A DNA stretch of 64,000 nucleotides from the NCBI GenBank assembly GCA_030490835.1, contig CM059977.1, positions 21,991,335 to 22,055,334 on the forward strand, in the 5' to 3' direction. The position numbers and the translations under genes were made by a program. The notes under the pieces were generated by a model. The model saw nothing but the letters and a program-made list of their open reading frames with translations, did no database searches and was not told the origin of the DNA. The first letter of the stretch is position 1; every line of letters starts with the position of its first letter. Shown here in pieces: positions 35,201-48,540 of this stretch. This DNA is from Annona cherimola (lineage: Eukaryota; Streptophyta; Magnoliopsida; Magnoliales; Annonaceae).

Positions 35201-38200
35201 TAACCCAACTTGCTGGGAAGGACTAGGAGCTGTGACACAACATGCAGTTAGATTGCAATTTGCCATTTGATTTAGTATTTTTCAGCTGAAAGCTCTTCCC
35301 TTTGATGCTGGGAGAATAAGGGGATTCTTGTTTGTGAAGAACTAAAGGAATCAAAGAGATAAAATAGAACACCGTGTATTATTGAAATTCTGTTTGATGA
35401 GGTCCTAAAGCTTACTATTTAAGGGGATGTTACTAGTAGAAATTTCCAGCAACTAATGGGTTATTCGAATACTCAAAGAAGTTCATATTTTGCAAATTCA
35501 TGCATTTCAATGTCAAGACGTGTCTGGATGCATCAGTTGAATTGAATTTTGATTGCAACTTGAATTCACAATCTTCATTGTGAATCCAGCTCCAAAAATC
35601 ACCAGTTGTTGAGGTAGAATTGAATTTCACAATTTCAAATTCATCTTTGTATGGATGCTCTCCATCATCACATTGGCAAAAACTTGTAAAATTTACACTG
35701 CCTATCTTAACTTTTTTCTTTCTTTCTTTATAATAGAAAAATGGGATTCAATTTATCCAAGATGAGCTCAAATGAATTTTGAGATGCAGGTTGTACCTAA
35801 TCAAAATTGGAATCCCATTTGTATAAACATCACATACAACTTGCAAATTTAGTGTGTGAATGTGACACATCTTTTTGATTTTCCTGCAATGAAGAATGAA
35901 GGAAAAAGGCCAATGATTTATATATCCACATAATAGAACCCTCATTATCATGGAAGTGTGATCCACAGGCTAGGCTTTACCAAGCTTTAAGAAAAGAATG
36001 CAAGATTGATATGATGTAGGCAGCAGTTGATGAACGTTGTAAAAGTGAAGAATTGAAATGCTGTTTTTAATTGGTCTTGAGCCATGTTATATTTATTAGT
36101 AAAAAGAATGATTGGTGAGACGATATGTGAAGTTATACAAACTTGGCTTGACAAGGCAACACTGGATGTGTGGCTGACTCTTGCTTGATTTGAAGCAGGG
36201 GAAACTGTGCTTGTTTTTGAATCATTAATTTCAATTGAGTCTATCTCCATTTTCTTGTTTGATTCTCTTCTTTTTTCTGGTTGTCTGAAGAACTTTTTGC
36301 AGTCAATAGCGACTGTGAAATGTATGCATTTTAGGTGTACAGCAATTTTTTTTCTGAAACTGGAAGAATGACGAGTTACTTATTTTTCCATAGTTTGATA
36401 GTGGAAGAGTCGATTATATCTTGACAGATATAAAAGGACGGAAATATTATTGTGTGTGAATGTTTTTCTTCCTACTTCCTGACAGAAGTATCACATGAGA
36501 AAATAGTGTCTCTTGATTGTCTTACTATTATTCCTCTTTAGCTATTTCTTTCTCAGCTGAATTCTGTATAGACTGCCTGTCTTGACTAGGATTGCTCAGA
36601 TGTTTGGTCAGGGGTCTGACAGGGGTTTGGCAGCAATCACCCAGGTTAAATCCTTATTGGCTGCACGGGACATACTTCTCGAAGAACTCCAGAAGCTTAG
36701 CAAAGCCATCGATCAAAGAGTCGATGATTTGATTGATGTTTACTCCAAATTTTCAGGGAGTAAAATGGTTGACTCTTTTTTACGATCTGACTGGGGTATT
36801 GTTAAAGCTGAAGGTTCAGAGGAAAAAATTGGGAGACAAGAATCAGCCAACAACTCACCTAATGGCTTTCAGGTAAGATGCTCTCTGCGACTACTGATTG
36901 TTGTTCTTTTTGGTTATTCTAATTTTTCTGCTTTTCTGTAGGAAAACTCAAACATAACTGTTGACTCTGGGCGTGGGTGTGAACGTGTGCTTCAGGATCT
37001 ACCTGAGGAAGACTTGTTTGTCATATTCCATTCACTGGGCAATCAAATATCTTTTATATGGAATGCATTTTTGAAGTTTCACAGGTTGGCTTCTTTACTT
37101 CGTTCACGAACTACTCCCCTTAGTTTCTCATGATCATGGAATTTCACCATTTTTGCTTTTATGTATAGAATGCTGATGTTCCTTTATTATGTATTTATTT
37201 TTGAACATTGGCCAGTGAAAATCTATTCTCTCCATAAAGATAGGTTCAGAAAATTTTTACTATCTGTAATTTTGGTGGTCACTCTCCAGCCTTTCTAAAC
37301 ATTGAACTATATGTCAGTTGTAGTTTCAAGGTTATCATCATTAAGTAAATGAAACAACACCTTAAAGATAGGCAATTGAGGAGACAAAAATATTATGTTA
37401 AATCTTAAGTCACATGAGCAATATCCTTTTTGTTGATTTATGGTCCATAGTTTTGATAGTAGACCTACATAGATGCTGCGGGCAATTGTTGTCCTAATGT
37501 TTTTGAGGAAAGGCATTTGAAGTGACAAGTTGAACTGAAATCCTGCATTTGGGAATTGGGAGAGAGGCAGAGAGCATGCTTCGTCAGCTTAGCATAAATT
37601 CTACTGAATCAGATAACAAGATTTTTATAAAGAATTAAGAAATATTCATTGGGTTGGCAAACATTAGACTATAAATTGCAAACTCAACTAGGACGCCTTC
37701 ATTTTTCTATTTTGTATTTGTTCATCTAGTGTGCAAACTGATTGTTATTTGCTTCCTGTATACAGCATCTATAAAGTGGATCAGATGTCCTGGGTGATGA
37801 CTCTATGGATTTGAATCCATATCTGTTTCATTAGTAAAAGCTTTTTATTAAGATCTTTACTGTCAGGACCTGCCATCTTTTGATCATGAGAGTTCACTTG
37901 GATATGTTGATGTTACATTCTCCACACTTATTGGAGGCTTGCTATAGCCAAGAACTAACACATTTTCTCCCCAGGATCAATAGAACAAGAATTCTAGAAC
38001 ATCTTCGTAATGTTTGGGCCACTGACCGGAAGGCTGAGTGGTCAATATGGATGGTGCACTCTAGGGTTGAAGTTCCACATCGCTATTTGAGAAGTGGACT
38101 GGATGACTTCTCTCAGCATCATAGAAGACTCTTGCTTCCTCGGAAATCTAGTGATGATGTAACTTTCATCTATGATCTGGCAAAGTCTTTTGCATGCTTG

Positions 38201-41200
38201 TTAAGTATTGTTACAGGGATTTGTCGGTGCCGTACCAGCAGAATTATGCTCATTTGAGTACAAACATAAAAATGCAACATATATATATGTGCAGATTAAC
38301 ATATAAGAAGTGCTTTGTTTAAAATTATAGTAAATGGCCTATATTTGTGAATTCTATCTTGCAGCCAATGCAAACTTCTCTTAGTCGGGCTGAGTTACAT
38401 CGTCGGAGTATTGGACAGATGAAGGTGAGATGCTCTCCTCTAATAACTGGTTGATTTGATTATTGGATATCGGTTTTTGTTTTGGCTAATAACTGTTTGA
38501 TTTCATTATTGGATATTGGTTTTTGTTTTGGCTTTAGGTCGTCTTAGAATATATATTTTTTTCAATGCAGATTAACAGTCGATCAATTCAGGACATGCAA
38601 ATTTTTGGGGATCCTTTGCATCTTCCAGTTATTATTGTTGAGCAACATGTCATGGATCCTGCTCCATGTACTCCTAGGTCCAATTCTTCCCACCCTTTTG
38701 ACCAGAAAGAGACATTGCTGGACCCTATTGGATATGGAGGGAAGCTTCTAACTAAATCACTGGGTGCTGCTATGCAAAAAAGCGGGCGCGTCTTGAGGGC
38801 TGTTATCTTTGTGCATGGGTTTCAGGTATGTGGTCTTTACCATGGATGCTAAGAGAGGCTTTCCTACATGCTTTCTAAATTCCATTGCTTGCTACAGTTG
38901 TTATTTCTACAAATGAAAACTGAGTACTTTAATTTCCTATTTTGATTTGTCCATTTGGGAAGATTTAAAAGTGGTAAAGTGGGAGCGGTAGAAATTTTTA
39001 AAAATGATAAAATGATGTGATACGATAGGGGTAATGATTATAAATAAAGATAGTAAAGTTAAAATCGATAGGTTAGTTGTATGAAAATATATTAAAAATG
39101 ATTGAAATGTGGTGGTAATAATAGAAAAAGTAGGGTAATTAGATAATTAAGATTTTAATCATATCAAAAGGTGTTGGTACAAAAGAGTAGTGAGGAGAGG
39201 ATTTTTTTTTTAAAAACTTAAGTGTGTGTTTGTTAAGCGGGAATGTCTGAAAAAATCTCCCTACTTACACCTTTTCATATGATTTGACATTTGACCACAT
39301 AATTACCCTGCTTTCCAATCATTACCTCTATATTCTAATCATCTTTTCACATCTTTGCATGCCTAACTATCTTGCATTCCTATCATTACCCCTATTATAT
39401 TATATTATTTTCCCACTTCTCAACATTTTTTCCTTAAATTTTCTTCCTACAAAATTTTCTCATTTTTTACTCCATTCAAACAACCAAACAAACCCTTTTT
39501 TTTCCAGGAAATTTTATAATTTCTCTATTTTATGTAATTGCCAGCATTGTTGATGCACTGTCAAAAAACCTGGGAAAGAAGAATGATTTCAATTGCTAGC
39601 TAAATGATATGCTTACCATGGTCATTTTATCACCTTCACTGTCATTATTACCCCTACTTCTCTTGGCGTGTCAAAAATCTCCAGGTGAAATGAAATCCTT
39701 CTAACAGCGAAAAAATGAGAAATATGTGCGTATAAAATTCTGTTGGATGGATGAAAAGCTTCTTTGTTTTGTTTTACTCTTAAATGTGAATGATGATCTG
39801 TACCCTTATATTGTCATCGTCTGTCTAACCTCTTCTAGAAAATACATGTTATATTTTTATGATGCCAAAAATCACATGTAAGATGGCGGATGCACCACAC
39901 TAACATTTTATGCACTCACATACAGGGCTTTTCTCGAACACCTGTTTGCAAATTTCAGAAACTTGAGGGACCTTCACGCAAATCCTCCTATTATTTTGCT
40001 AATAATGTTGTTTTCTTTTGGCAATATCGTCAAATAGCTTGTCTGCTATGCTAGATTCTTCTCATCCAATCTTCTTCTCATCACTTTGAATGAAGGAACA
40101 GAGTGAAGGGAATGGTGATAAGCATTGAGAGACCTAAATTTGCAGGTTTTGGGCTACAAAAGTAAGGAAGAAAGTGAACTCAAATGAGCTTTGAATCTAA
40201 GCTTCTTCAATCTTTAAGAAAGGTTACATTGGAGGTCAATATCAAGGATCTTGAGAACAGAAAAAATTGTGAATAACCTAACATAATTTATGTTGGGGAC
40301 TGCAGTAGCAGTCTTCACATGGTGTCACATGTTGTCTTTATAACCTTGGACTTGAACTGGATCCTTTTGAGCCTTCCCATTCTCTACAGGCATATCAGTA
40401 TTTTAGTTTTAGATTTAAGGTGGCTTTTCATAATATGGTTTGCAACCTATGGTTGGATTGAATTGCCAACCTCTTAGTCAAATGCAATGTATATATATTT
40501 CTTTGAACTAAGTATGAACTTTCCTGATAATATAGCTACATTACCTCATCTAGATTTTTGTATGCTTGTTATAATCAGTTAACTGAGCTTCTGTATCTTA
40601 TTTAGTTTGTGTTTGCTTGAAACGATGGAGGGTTTACTTCTGGCTATATTAGGTAATAGCTATTTTTATTTTCTAGTTTATTAATTATATTGTACTTTTT
40701 TTTTTTTGAGATATACGTTATTATACTTATCAGTCTAATAGAAAGCGTAGTAGAAATGTGTGCCGGAGAACTAAAAGTGATCTTATGCGCTGTTCACTGT
40801 GCTAAACAGTTAATAGTAGTTTTATCCGTTTGTTAAATAGATCAGATAATTTATTTTTGCTCTGACAAGGCTTTGCACTGATGAGGCCCTATGTTCTGAT
40901 AGAGTGACTGAGAACGAAATGTAGCCAACTGTGTCACCCTAGCTATCATCTAGACCACACTCTTGTAACTCCACTTTGAAGGAGCTGTTTATTTTGAAGT
41001 GATATATTGAACAGAAAATAGTTTGCAATTACCTATTTATTTGCATATATGACATAATTCTCAAAAACATACTTTTGTTGTTCTTTTTTTTCTTTTTTCT
41101 TTTTTTTTTCGTTTACAGGGACATCATCTGGATTTGCGGCTTGTTCGGAACCAATGGCTTCTAATAGATCCTGGAGCAGACTGCCTCATGTCTGAGGCAA

Positions 41201-43573
41201 ATGAAGATAAAACATCAGGAGACTTCAGAGAAATGGGTGCAAGGTTAGCTGAAGAGGTTACTTCTTTTGTTAAAAGGAAGATGGACAGAGCCTCAAGATC
41301 TGGAGGCTATAAGAACATCAAAATAAGCTTTGTCGGGCATTCTATTGGAAATGTCATCATAAGATGTGCCTTAACAGGTACTTATATGTCACCAACTATT
41401 TTTTCATGTAGACTACTTAAGTAGCTTGTTTTTCTTATCTCAAAATGTTCTTTTCTTCATATTTATTTTTTCCTTTGCCTTCTCAGAAAGCGTGATGGCA
41501 CCATATTTAAGATATCTTTATACCTACATGTCCGTTTCTGGGCCCCACCTGGGTTACCTGTACAGCTCAAACTCTTTGTTCAACTCTGGCATGTGGCTTT
41601 TGAAAAAGCTCAAGGGATCTCCATGCATTCACCAGCTCACTTTCACTGATGATGCAGATATCCAGAATACATTCTTTTACAAGCTTTCCAAGGTATTAAC
41701 ATTTTAATAGCTTCTGATGTATATTGGCGCGCCCGCCATGCATTTCATGAATTAAGACTAATATCATGTCTGCTGCATGATATTATGGTATAAGTTAAAA
41801 TGCTATTTTTAACAAGATAGTTTTCTGAGTTTAACAATTGTAGATGCTTATCTTCATGTGTTCTATGGTATTATTGACTTATTGTACTTGATTCATGGAT
41901 TTTCCAGTTTATACATTTGACACCACATTGTATCAAGTTAATAGCAATTTTGTCTGATAAATTGGAAAGTTCACAAGGAGATAATCATTTATCTTCTTAT
42001 AGGGTGTGTTTAGTTGGGGGTAAAACTTTTAATGAAAAGTTTTTGAGGTAGAAGTTGTCACATTGATAGAAAATGATGTGATATAATAGGAATAATGATG
42101 AGAAGTAAAGAGAATAAAGTTAAAATAGATAGTTGTGTAGAAATGATTGAAAAGTAGGGTAGTTTGTATAGGAAAATGTGAAAAAATAATTAAAAAATAG
42201 AGTAGTTATGGAAAGTGAAAAGTTTTAGATGAAAAGTTTTGGTGGACATGTTTATATCCCAAACAAACACACCCATAGTGATGAATTGAAAACTATTCTC
42301 AGATAAAAGAATTCTAATTAGATAGGCATGGATGCAATTGCATGCAAGGGACTTTCTTTTGTGACATTAAGAATGTTATATTTCTTTTAACTCGTTGACT
42401 TCTGCATCTGGATGAAAAATGCTTGCTTTATGGAAAGACACTTGGGTCAGATGGGTTCATAAGAATGCTTTATTCTCTTCATGCTGAAGGGTCTAGTGAG
42501 TCCTAACATATTTTCCTTGACTTCTCCAGCAGAAGACGCTGCAGCATTTCAAAAACATCATATTGATATCGTCGCCTCAGGTATGTCATATTTGTTCCAT
42601 TCAACATGTGACAAAATACACAATTCTAAGGATCATGCAATATTTTCTTCCATAATTGAGCTTAATGGTTTCAAATTTCCTATCATGTACAATGTCTTTT
42701 CATCCTCCATGGTAAATTTGAGCACAAAAGAGTACCACCACCACATCTTGTTGGAACAAAATTTTTTAGGAAAAAAATATATTTTCAAAGGTGCCCTCAC
42801 ATCTGCAGAATCCTTGCACCGCAATTGTTTCTGGCATCTCACCTTCCTAGCTGAATCTTGCTTCTCAGCCAAGCCTTTCTATATTGCGGAAATTGTCCTG
42901 CTAGCAGGTTTATCTCACCATCAAGCACAACAAGAATGTCTTGTGGTGGGTGGGAATTATATTTTGATTTGGTTGCTGATTGATGGGGTTGCATATGGAG
43001 AGCACCGTCCAAAACATTGTGAGGATAGTAACTGCCTGTTCAGAGAACCAACGAGTAGATGTTTCTGTCTTTTAAGCTGGCCCTTCCAACACCCAGCCAT
43101 CAGGTTAATATTTCATGCAACTCCTTGGGCTTTGTATCACAAAATGGACAGAAACTTCTCAATGTACGAGTATTTGAGAGCAGATTAATACTACGATTCA
43201 ATGAAACCGTGTTTGCACTTTCTACTGTTCACTTCACTTGCATCTGTTCTTTGTCTTGAAACCTTTTTCCACCTCATTACAGGATGGTTATGTGCCTTAC
43301 CATTCTGCGAGAATTGAGTTGTGCTCAGCATCATCATATGACTACTCAAAGAAAGGACAGATATTCATGGAAATGCTAAATGACTGCCTGGACCAAATCC
43401 GTGCTCCCTTATCTGAGACGCGCACATTCATGCGCTGTGATGTTAACTTTGATACCTCAAATCAAGGCAGGAGCTTGAACACCATCATTGGTCGGGCTGC
43501 CCATATTGAGTTCCTTGAAGTAGATATATTTGCAAAATTCATAATGTGGTCTTTCATGGAATTCTTCCGGTGA
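29216..43573 (+). CDS. FAM135/ZW18-type putative serine esterase (DUF676 alpha/beta hydrolase)
   Basis: 15 apparent exons: 29216-29406, 29948-30024, 31401-31555, 31717-31781, 32393-32587, 34853-34907, 36600-36872, 36942-37084, 37975-38158, 38365-38424, 38571-38825, 41119-41377, 41487-41692, 42530-42580, 43283-43573 (TGA). All phases join, giving about 819 aa, close to Arabidopsis At1g58350 (ZW18). The N-terminal half holds the FAM135 domain (ETLEEISVYVHRFHNLDLF, STQPFRIKYARQDVLLS, AVILKFELLYAPI). The C-terminal half is a lipase-like fold: VIFVHGFQGHHLDLRL (oxyanion-side HG), GHSIGN (nucleophile Ser elbow), GPHLGYLYSSNSLF, ISSPQDGYVPYHSARIE (Asp/His-region). The substrate is unknown. The exon starting at 36600 was chosen because it alone keeps the frame after 34907; a short missed exon there is possible. 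Confidence 0.9.
30514..30661. repeat. 74-bp tandem duplication in an esterase-gene intron
   Basis: TTGCTCAAGAAGGCAGTTTC... at 30514 is repeated from 30588 with a period of 74 bp and near-perfect identity: a recent duplication. Confidence 0.95.
31181..31200. repeat. (TA)n microsatellite
   Basis: About 10 TA units in an intron of the esterase gene. Confidence 0.9.
38440..38531. repeat. 46-bp tandem repeat in an esterase-gene intron
   Basis: Two units starting CTAATAACTG and ending GGTTTTTGTTTTGG lie at 38440 and 38486, with a few mismatches. Confidence 0.85.
38950..39215 (-). mobile_element. MITE, GTGTGTTTG family, inverted copy in intron
   Basis: Reverse-oriented core (TGATACGATAGGGGTAATGA, AAGATAGTAAAGTTAAAATC). 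It abuts a + copy at 39221 within the 38826-41118 intron. Confidence 0.65.
39221..39495 (+). mobile_element. MITE, GTGTGTTTG family, in intron
   Basis: AGTGTGTGTTTGTTAAGCGG start, family core (TTACCCCTATTATATTATAT, CCAATCATTACCTC) and ...CAACCAAACAAACCC end. Confidence 0.75.
42001..42274 (-). mobile_element. MITE, GTGTGTTTG family, in intron
   Basis: AGGGTGTGTTTAGTTGG start and AAACAAACACACCC end, with a 3-bp ATA on both sides as a possible target duplication, which fits PIF/Harbinger-like MITEs. It sits in the 41693-42529 esterase intron. Confidence 0.85.
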
Positions 43574-44044
43574 GTCCCTTTCAACAGTTCAGTTGCTATT
43601 CGCCACAACGATTAATCTGTTGTTAGAAAGAGTCACTCTTTCCTCCAGCTATCAACACACCAAGAGTGACTGGGAGTGAATGATTTGCCTTGGAAGGAAG
43701 CAAACTTTTTTGTCTCCAGTTTGTACGTGTAGTAGAAGATTGTAAAGGAAAAATAGGATCAACTAATGAGCATCACCATCCTAATTAGAGAGATTTTTCA
43801 TTTCTTCCCTTTTTCTTTTTACATTTTTGTTTTGTCAGGGATGTATTTTTAGCCCGTGTAGATAGTTGAATTTTACTGATTATGATTCAACTAAGTTGTA
43901 TATCTATGAGAGAGTGCATTCATGTCTTGGTTTCGAGAGGGAAATCATGTATTTTTGGTCTACTGTTGCATCTGGTAAATTGATGCTGTTCTAATTGGTT
44001 ATAATAAAAATATTGTTAGTCAAGTCAGTGCTCCTTAACCAGTT

Positions 44045-44087
<43 letters not shown>

Positions 44088-44325
44088 GTTTTTTTTAATG
44101 CTTATGAATGCTCGTATTTTGCCCCCATCACCTGAGATCTTCCCCCTTAGTTCCTTAACCAGCTTGAAGCCTGTTTGCATGATTTTACTAGTGTTCTAGT
44201 AGAATTAAGGAAATTCATGAAATCCCTTTTGACTTCGTTAAATACCTTTTCTCTTATTTATTTATTTATTTATTTATTTTTGTTTTCATTTTTGTAAAGG
44301 TTCACCCTGACAGTTTTATCGGGAA
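43574..44325. other. Esterase 3' UTR and T-rich intergenic DNA
   Basis: Probable 3' UTR to about 44 kb. A run of 39 T (44048-44086) and a short (TTTA)n at about 44256-44280 follow. No gene. Confidence 0.5.
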
Positions 44326-44807
44326 TGCTTCTGTGAAATCTCTTCTTTTAATATAATCTCATTCATTTTTAATATCTTAATGGCCAATGAAAAATCTACA
44401 CTATTTATTGTATTTAGTATCATTTATATTATTACAAAAGCTTCCTTGTTTGTTTAATATAATTGTATTTATAAATGTGTATAATTAACGCAATAAAATA
44501 ATTTAATGTCAAAAATAATTTTTAAGTAGTATCTTTAACATCTAAAATATTACCTAATATATGGATAAATAATTATATAAAGTATTATTATATTTTAATA
44601 CATATATAAATGGATCTTAGCATTTTTTAAAAAAATTTGCACATGAATATATCTGTTTTTGAACAAATGTGATTGGATGAAACTTGGTTTTTTAGTTGAA
44701 CAAATAATATTAAATACAATGAATGAATTAGATTTTGCATCAACCATTACCATCTTAAAAAGGGAGGAAATAATGGAGGAAATGACTTACTTGGTCACAC
44801 AGAAGCG
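44326..44807. mobile_element. Fold-back MITE, AGAAGC family (best-preserved ends)
   Basis: TGCTTCTGTGAAATC at the left and the inverted ...GGTCACACAGAAGC at the right form the terminal inverted repeat; the body matches the family. It is followed after a few bases by another MITE. Confidence 0.75.
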
Positions 44808-44813
44808 TATTAA

Positions 44814-45080
44814 GAGTGTGTTTGTTAATAAGTAAAAGTTGTCAAGTTAAAACTTTTCACTCTCCACAACTATCCTATTTTTTAATCATTTCTTCACATT
44901 TTTCTATACAACTACTCTACTTTTCAATCATTTCTACATAACTACCAACACAATTAACATATTTATTTCAAGTTTATTCTATTTATTTCTCATCATTACC
45001 CCTATTATATCATATCAGTTGACAACTTCTACTCTCTATAACTTTTCATCAAAAGTTTTATCAATTCACAAACACACCCT
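44814..45080 (+). mobile_element. MITE, GTGTGTTTG family (reference copy)
   Basis: GAGTGTGTTTGTTAA start and TTCACAAACACACCCT end. Subterminal regions also pair (AAACTTTTCACTCTCCACAA with ...ACTCTCTATAACTTTTCATC). Non-coding, 267 bp. Confidence 0.9.
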
Positions 45081-45399
45081 AAATCTATTCTCCACTCATT
45101 CTGTACTCATTCTGTGGCTACCGTGGACTTACGGACTACGCTGTCCCCATAATTTCACTTTGTTCTGGAGTTAATCACTGGGCGAGCAGAGTTCTGTGGG
45201 CTGTGCGCTAACCGAACTAGAAATGACGGGGGGGAAAAAACACCGTAATTGCGTACCTGATGTGACAGAGGCTCAACTCTGGTACAGCACTGATCTAATA
45301 ACATTGCATGGTCTGTAAAAGTATCATGAAGCTTAAATCCAATCCATTCGGTAGTTCTATCACTATATATATTGTTAGGAACCAAAAAAAAATTCATGA

Positions 45400-46440
45400 C
45401 TTAATAGAGCGATTTGCAAATTTAATCATTATCACAAAAATACCTTCATAGTTTTAAAAATAGCAAACTATTGCAACTGTTTGCAAGTATGCCCATGATA
45501 TTAAATTCCACGTGGGAGTCATTAAAAATAATTTAAAATTTTTGAAATTGCTTCCATGTAAGATATTTCATGTCATTAGTCCACTAATTCTTTTTATTTA
45601 AACTGCTTTTCACAATTTTTGATACCATAAAAACATAATATTTAAGCTGCTCATTCTTTTAAAAAGGAGGAGTGCTCCTGTTAGCCCAAGTTAAGCAAAT
45701 ACTTCGCTTAACCTACCTTAAAAAACCTATTTATAATAAATTTTTTTGCTTTTTTCTTTATATACTCATTTATCTGTGTATTTAATATATAATCCAAGTT
45801 TACAATTTTTTGATATGTGTATATTTTTTTTAGATTTTTAAAGATAGAGATATTTTAAATACATATACATACATAGATGTTTAAAAATTTAAAAAAATAT
45901 ATACAAATATCCAAAAATGATAAAACATGGTCCATTTATTTATTTATGATAAAAACTTGGTTGATATGTTAAACATACTTATATAAACAAGCGTACAAGA
46001 AAAAATTGTTGTTGTAAATAGATTTTTTTTTAAGGTGCGTTAAGTAGGATATTTGCTTAGCCTAGGCTAACATGATCTTTGCTCTTTAAAAAGATACTGT
46101 GTTGGTGATGAAAAATCTTTTAACCACTTGTTCTTGTGTTATTGATTATAAAGATAACCTTGAAGGCATTTATTTTAATAAAATTTGAAGATGTCATAGT
46201 ATATATATAATTGAAAATGTTCATGATTAGTAAATTAAAACTTTTTTTTTTGAAGAATGGAGGCACTTATAAGATTTTACTTTTTTTTCTTCTTCTTCTT
46301 TTTTTTTTTTTTGGAAAATTTAGTGATAAAATTTAACATCATGGATATGCTTGTTGCAAACTGTAGGGGGGCAATTTGTCATTTTCAACACTATAAGTAT
46401 AGTTGCAATACATGTGGGTATATTTGTAAATATACTTAAA
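45400..46440. mobile_element. Fold-back element with long inverted ends, host of a nested MULE-MITE
   Basis: 45408-45505 (GATTTGCAAATTTAATCATT...TTTGCAAGTATGCCCATGAT) is roughly the inverse of 46325-46440 (ATGGATATGCTTGTTGCAAA...GTATATTTGTAAATATACTT). The outer edges are approximate. The nested element at 45667-46084 fills part of the interior. Confidence 0.6.
45667..46084. mobile_element. Mutator-type non-autonomous element, perfect 9-bp TSD
   Basis: TTTAAAAAG is repeated exactly at 45658-45666 and 46085-46093. Between them, inverted ends of about 75 bp (GTTAGCCCAAGTTAAGCAAA...CTTAACCTACCTTAAAAAA and the inverse of ...GGTGCGTTAAGTAGGATATT). A 9-bp duplication and long TIRs are hallmarks of Mutator-like elements. 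Confidence 0.8.
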
Positions 46441-47599
46441 ATGTAAATCAGGCATCTAAACCTTCTAAAGTATTCATCTCACCTAAAATAAAGTTTGCAT
46501 GTAGTCTTTTAACTATTTATAATTATTTATAATAATTTTATGACATTCTTATACTTTATAATGTTTGTTTATAATCTTATAGTAATTTTTTGACATTCGA
46601 ATACTTTATTCGATGGATGTAAGCGAATTTTAAAATTTACTCATTTGAAGTGCGACCTGCGTAGGACTTTGATCAAAATAATTTTTGGCTTTTGGTTAAA
46701 TAGATGCCATTAAATATAATTAATGAATTGAATTTTATATAATCATCAAGATGAGGCCCAATCTTCATCCAAAAAAAATAAAAAAGATGAGGGCCAGACA
46801 TGGAGACTGTAGCGATTATTTTGGTACATCATGATCTGTTGTATTGTAATTTCTCCTATAAAATAGATGAACCTGGAACTATAGACGATAGGGAGCTTAT
46901 TCCATGTACTCAGGCAGACCGAACACTTTTTTCCTTTTTCCCCCTCAATCCAAAGAAATATTCTTTAAATGTTGAAGTTCGTATGGATTTCTAACTAAAA
47001 TAATCTTTAACAATTTATTTAAATAAATCATCTGACGCATAATTACCCTTTAATTAAGCTTACGAAAATTGCCTTTGTGACTGGAGGCTGCAAGTTTAAG
47101 AGTCCTAGAAAATCACTTCTATATTATTATTATTACTATTATTTAATAATAGACACTGGCCTCGGCATTTTAGGGGAGCTGTCTAGAAATAAGTATATTA
47201 GGTTACCATGTCATATAAAACAAGTATATTATTTAATCTAACCGAGGTTTTTGGATGAATTCCGTTTCATGGATGTATTTTTTTCTAGTAAATATTAAGT
47301 ATCCTTTTTTTTAAGGTAATATTAAGTATCCTTGATAACGTATAAAAGTGGAACCAAAATTTTTTTACAAGAAAATCCGCTAGGTCTTCTATAATAATTG
47401 GAAGGTTATGTTGAGGGAGAGTTTAACTATGTTGAGTAATTAATATACATATACAAAAAGAGATGATAAAATTTAAAAATAATATAATCCCAAAGATTAA
47501 GTGGTGAATTTGAAGGGTACTAATATAGAATTTTTTAGTAAAATAATGATAAAAAAGGAAAATAGGACATATAAAAAACGTAAATTGAAGCAATGCACA
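46441..47599. other. Intergenic, no gene seen
   Basis: AT-rich. About 46640-46760 resembles an end of the AGAAGC fold-back family. The ORF 46800-46994 has no family features. A-rich sequence from about 47400 may already belong to the LINE. Confidence 0.35.
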
Positions 47600-48165
47600 A
47601 TGAAATGGTAAAATGCATTTAAAAAGTTGCATAATTCATTTTAGGAATATATAAAAATGATAAAATCCTTACATAAAGAAAGTGGTGTAACGAGGATGTT
47701 CAAAAGAAATATAAATGACAAATGAGAAAAGTTTAAAAAATGTCAAACCAATAAAAGCAATATAGATCTATAGGACCATAACAATATAAACCATCAAATA
47801 AAACTAGTAAAGATATTACTAATGAAGCTAAGCACAAAGCTTATTATAATTTAAATTGACAAATCAAAAACCAAACAAGGAAAAAATGATATATTTAAGT
47901 AAGCTAAATTAAGAAAAAACAAAGTCAAATACTTAGGCATGTGAAATGCATCAGAAGCGAGAATCGAAGTATTTTAATTAAAAATGATGTAAATAGAAAA
48001 ATATGAAAAACATATTTCTATAGTTTAGCAAATTATATATTATTAGAATATTTACACATTAAATGATAGTATAAATGCAAAAGGATTGAAATATTAGCTA
48101 TTTTTAAAAATTGAAACTCTGAAAGTAAAGAAAGCCCTTTTAAAAAATAAAAACACGAAAAACAT

Positions 48166-48405
48166 TAGGTCCATTTGGTTTTATGCGCTCTCCTAAATTA
48201 CTCTATTTTCAATTATTTTTTCATATTTTCTTATTTAACTATTATACTTTTTCATCATTTTTAAACAACTACTTATTACAACTAATCTACCTATTTTAAC
48301 TTTATTCTCCCTACTTATCACATTACCTCATCTCTCATTTCATAAACTTTTATACTAAAATTTTTTATCCAAAAATTTTATCACTCTCTAAATGCGCCTT
48401 TAGAC
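48166..48405 (+). mobile_element. MITE related to GTGTGTTTG family, nested in LINE
   Basis: Starts TAGGTCCATTTGGTTTTATG, with the family core (TTTTAACTTTATTCTCCCTA, CAACTACTTATTACAACTA) and ends ...CTCTCTAAATGCGCCTTTA. Outer TIRs differ from other copies. Confidence 0.65.
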
Positions 48406-48540
48406 AATTATTTGAGAAATACAAATAACAAAAAAAGAACTTATATAGTTGCACATACTTTTTATTGATTTAAGAAAAACATATGATCTAGTCCCAAGAA
48501 AATTAATATGAAAATTGATGAAAAAGAAAAGAATTAATAA

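Noticed and set aside
42481..43188. 235-codon ORF spanning an esterase exon and intron
   Set aside because: It is in a different frame from the 51-nt exon 42530-42580 and its remainder lies in an intron; no family features.
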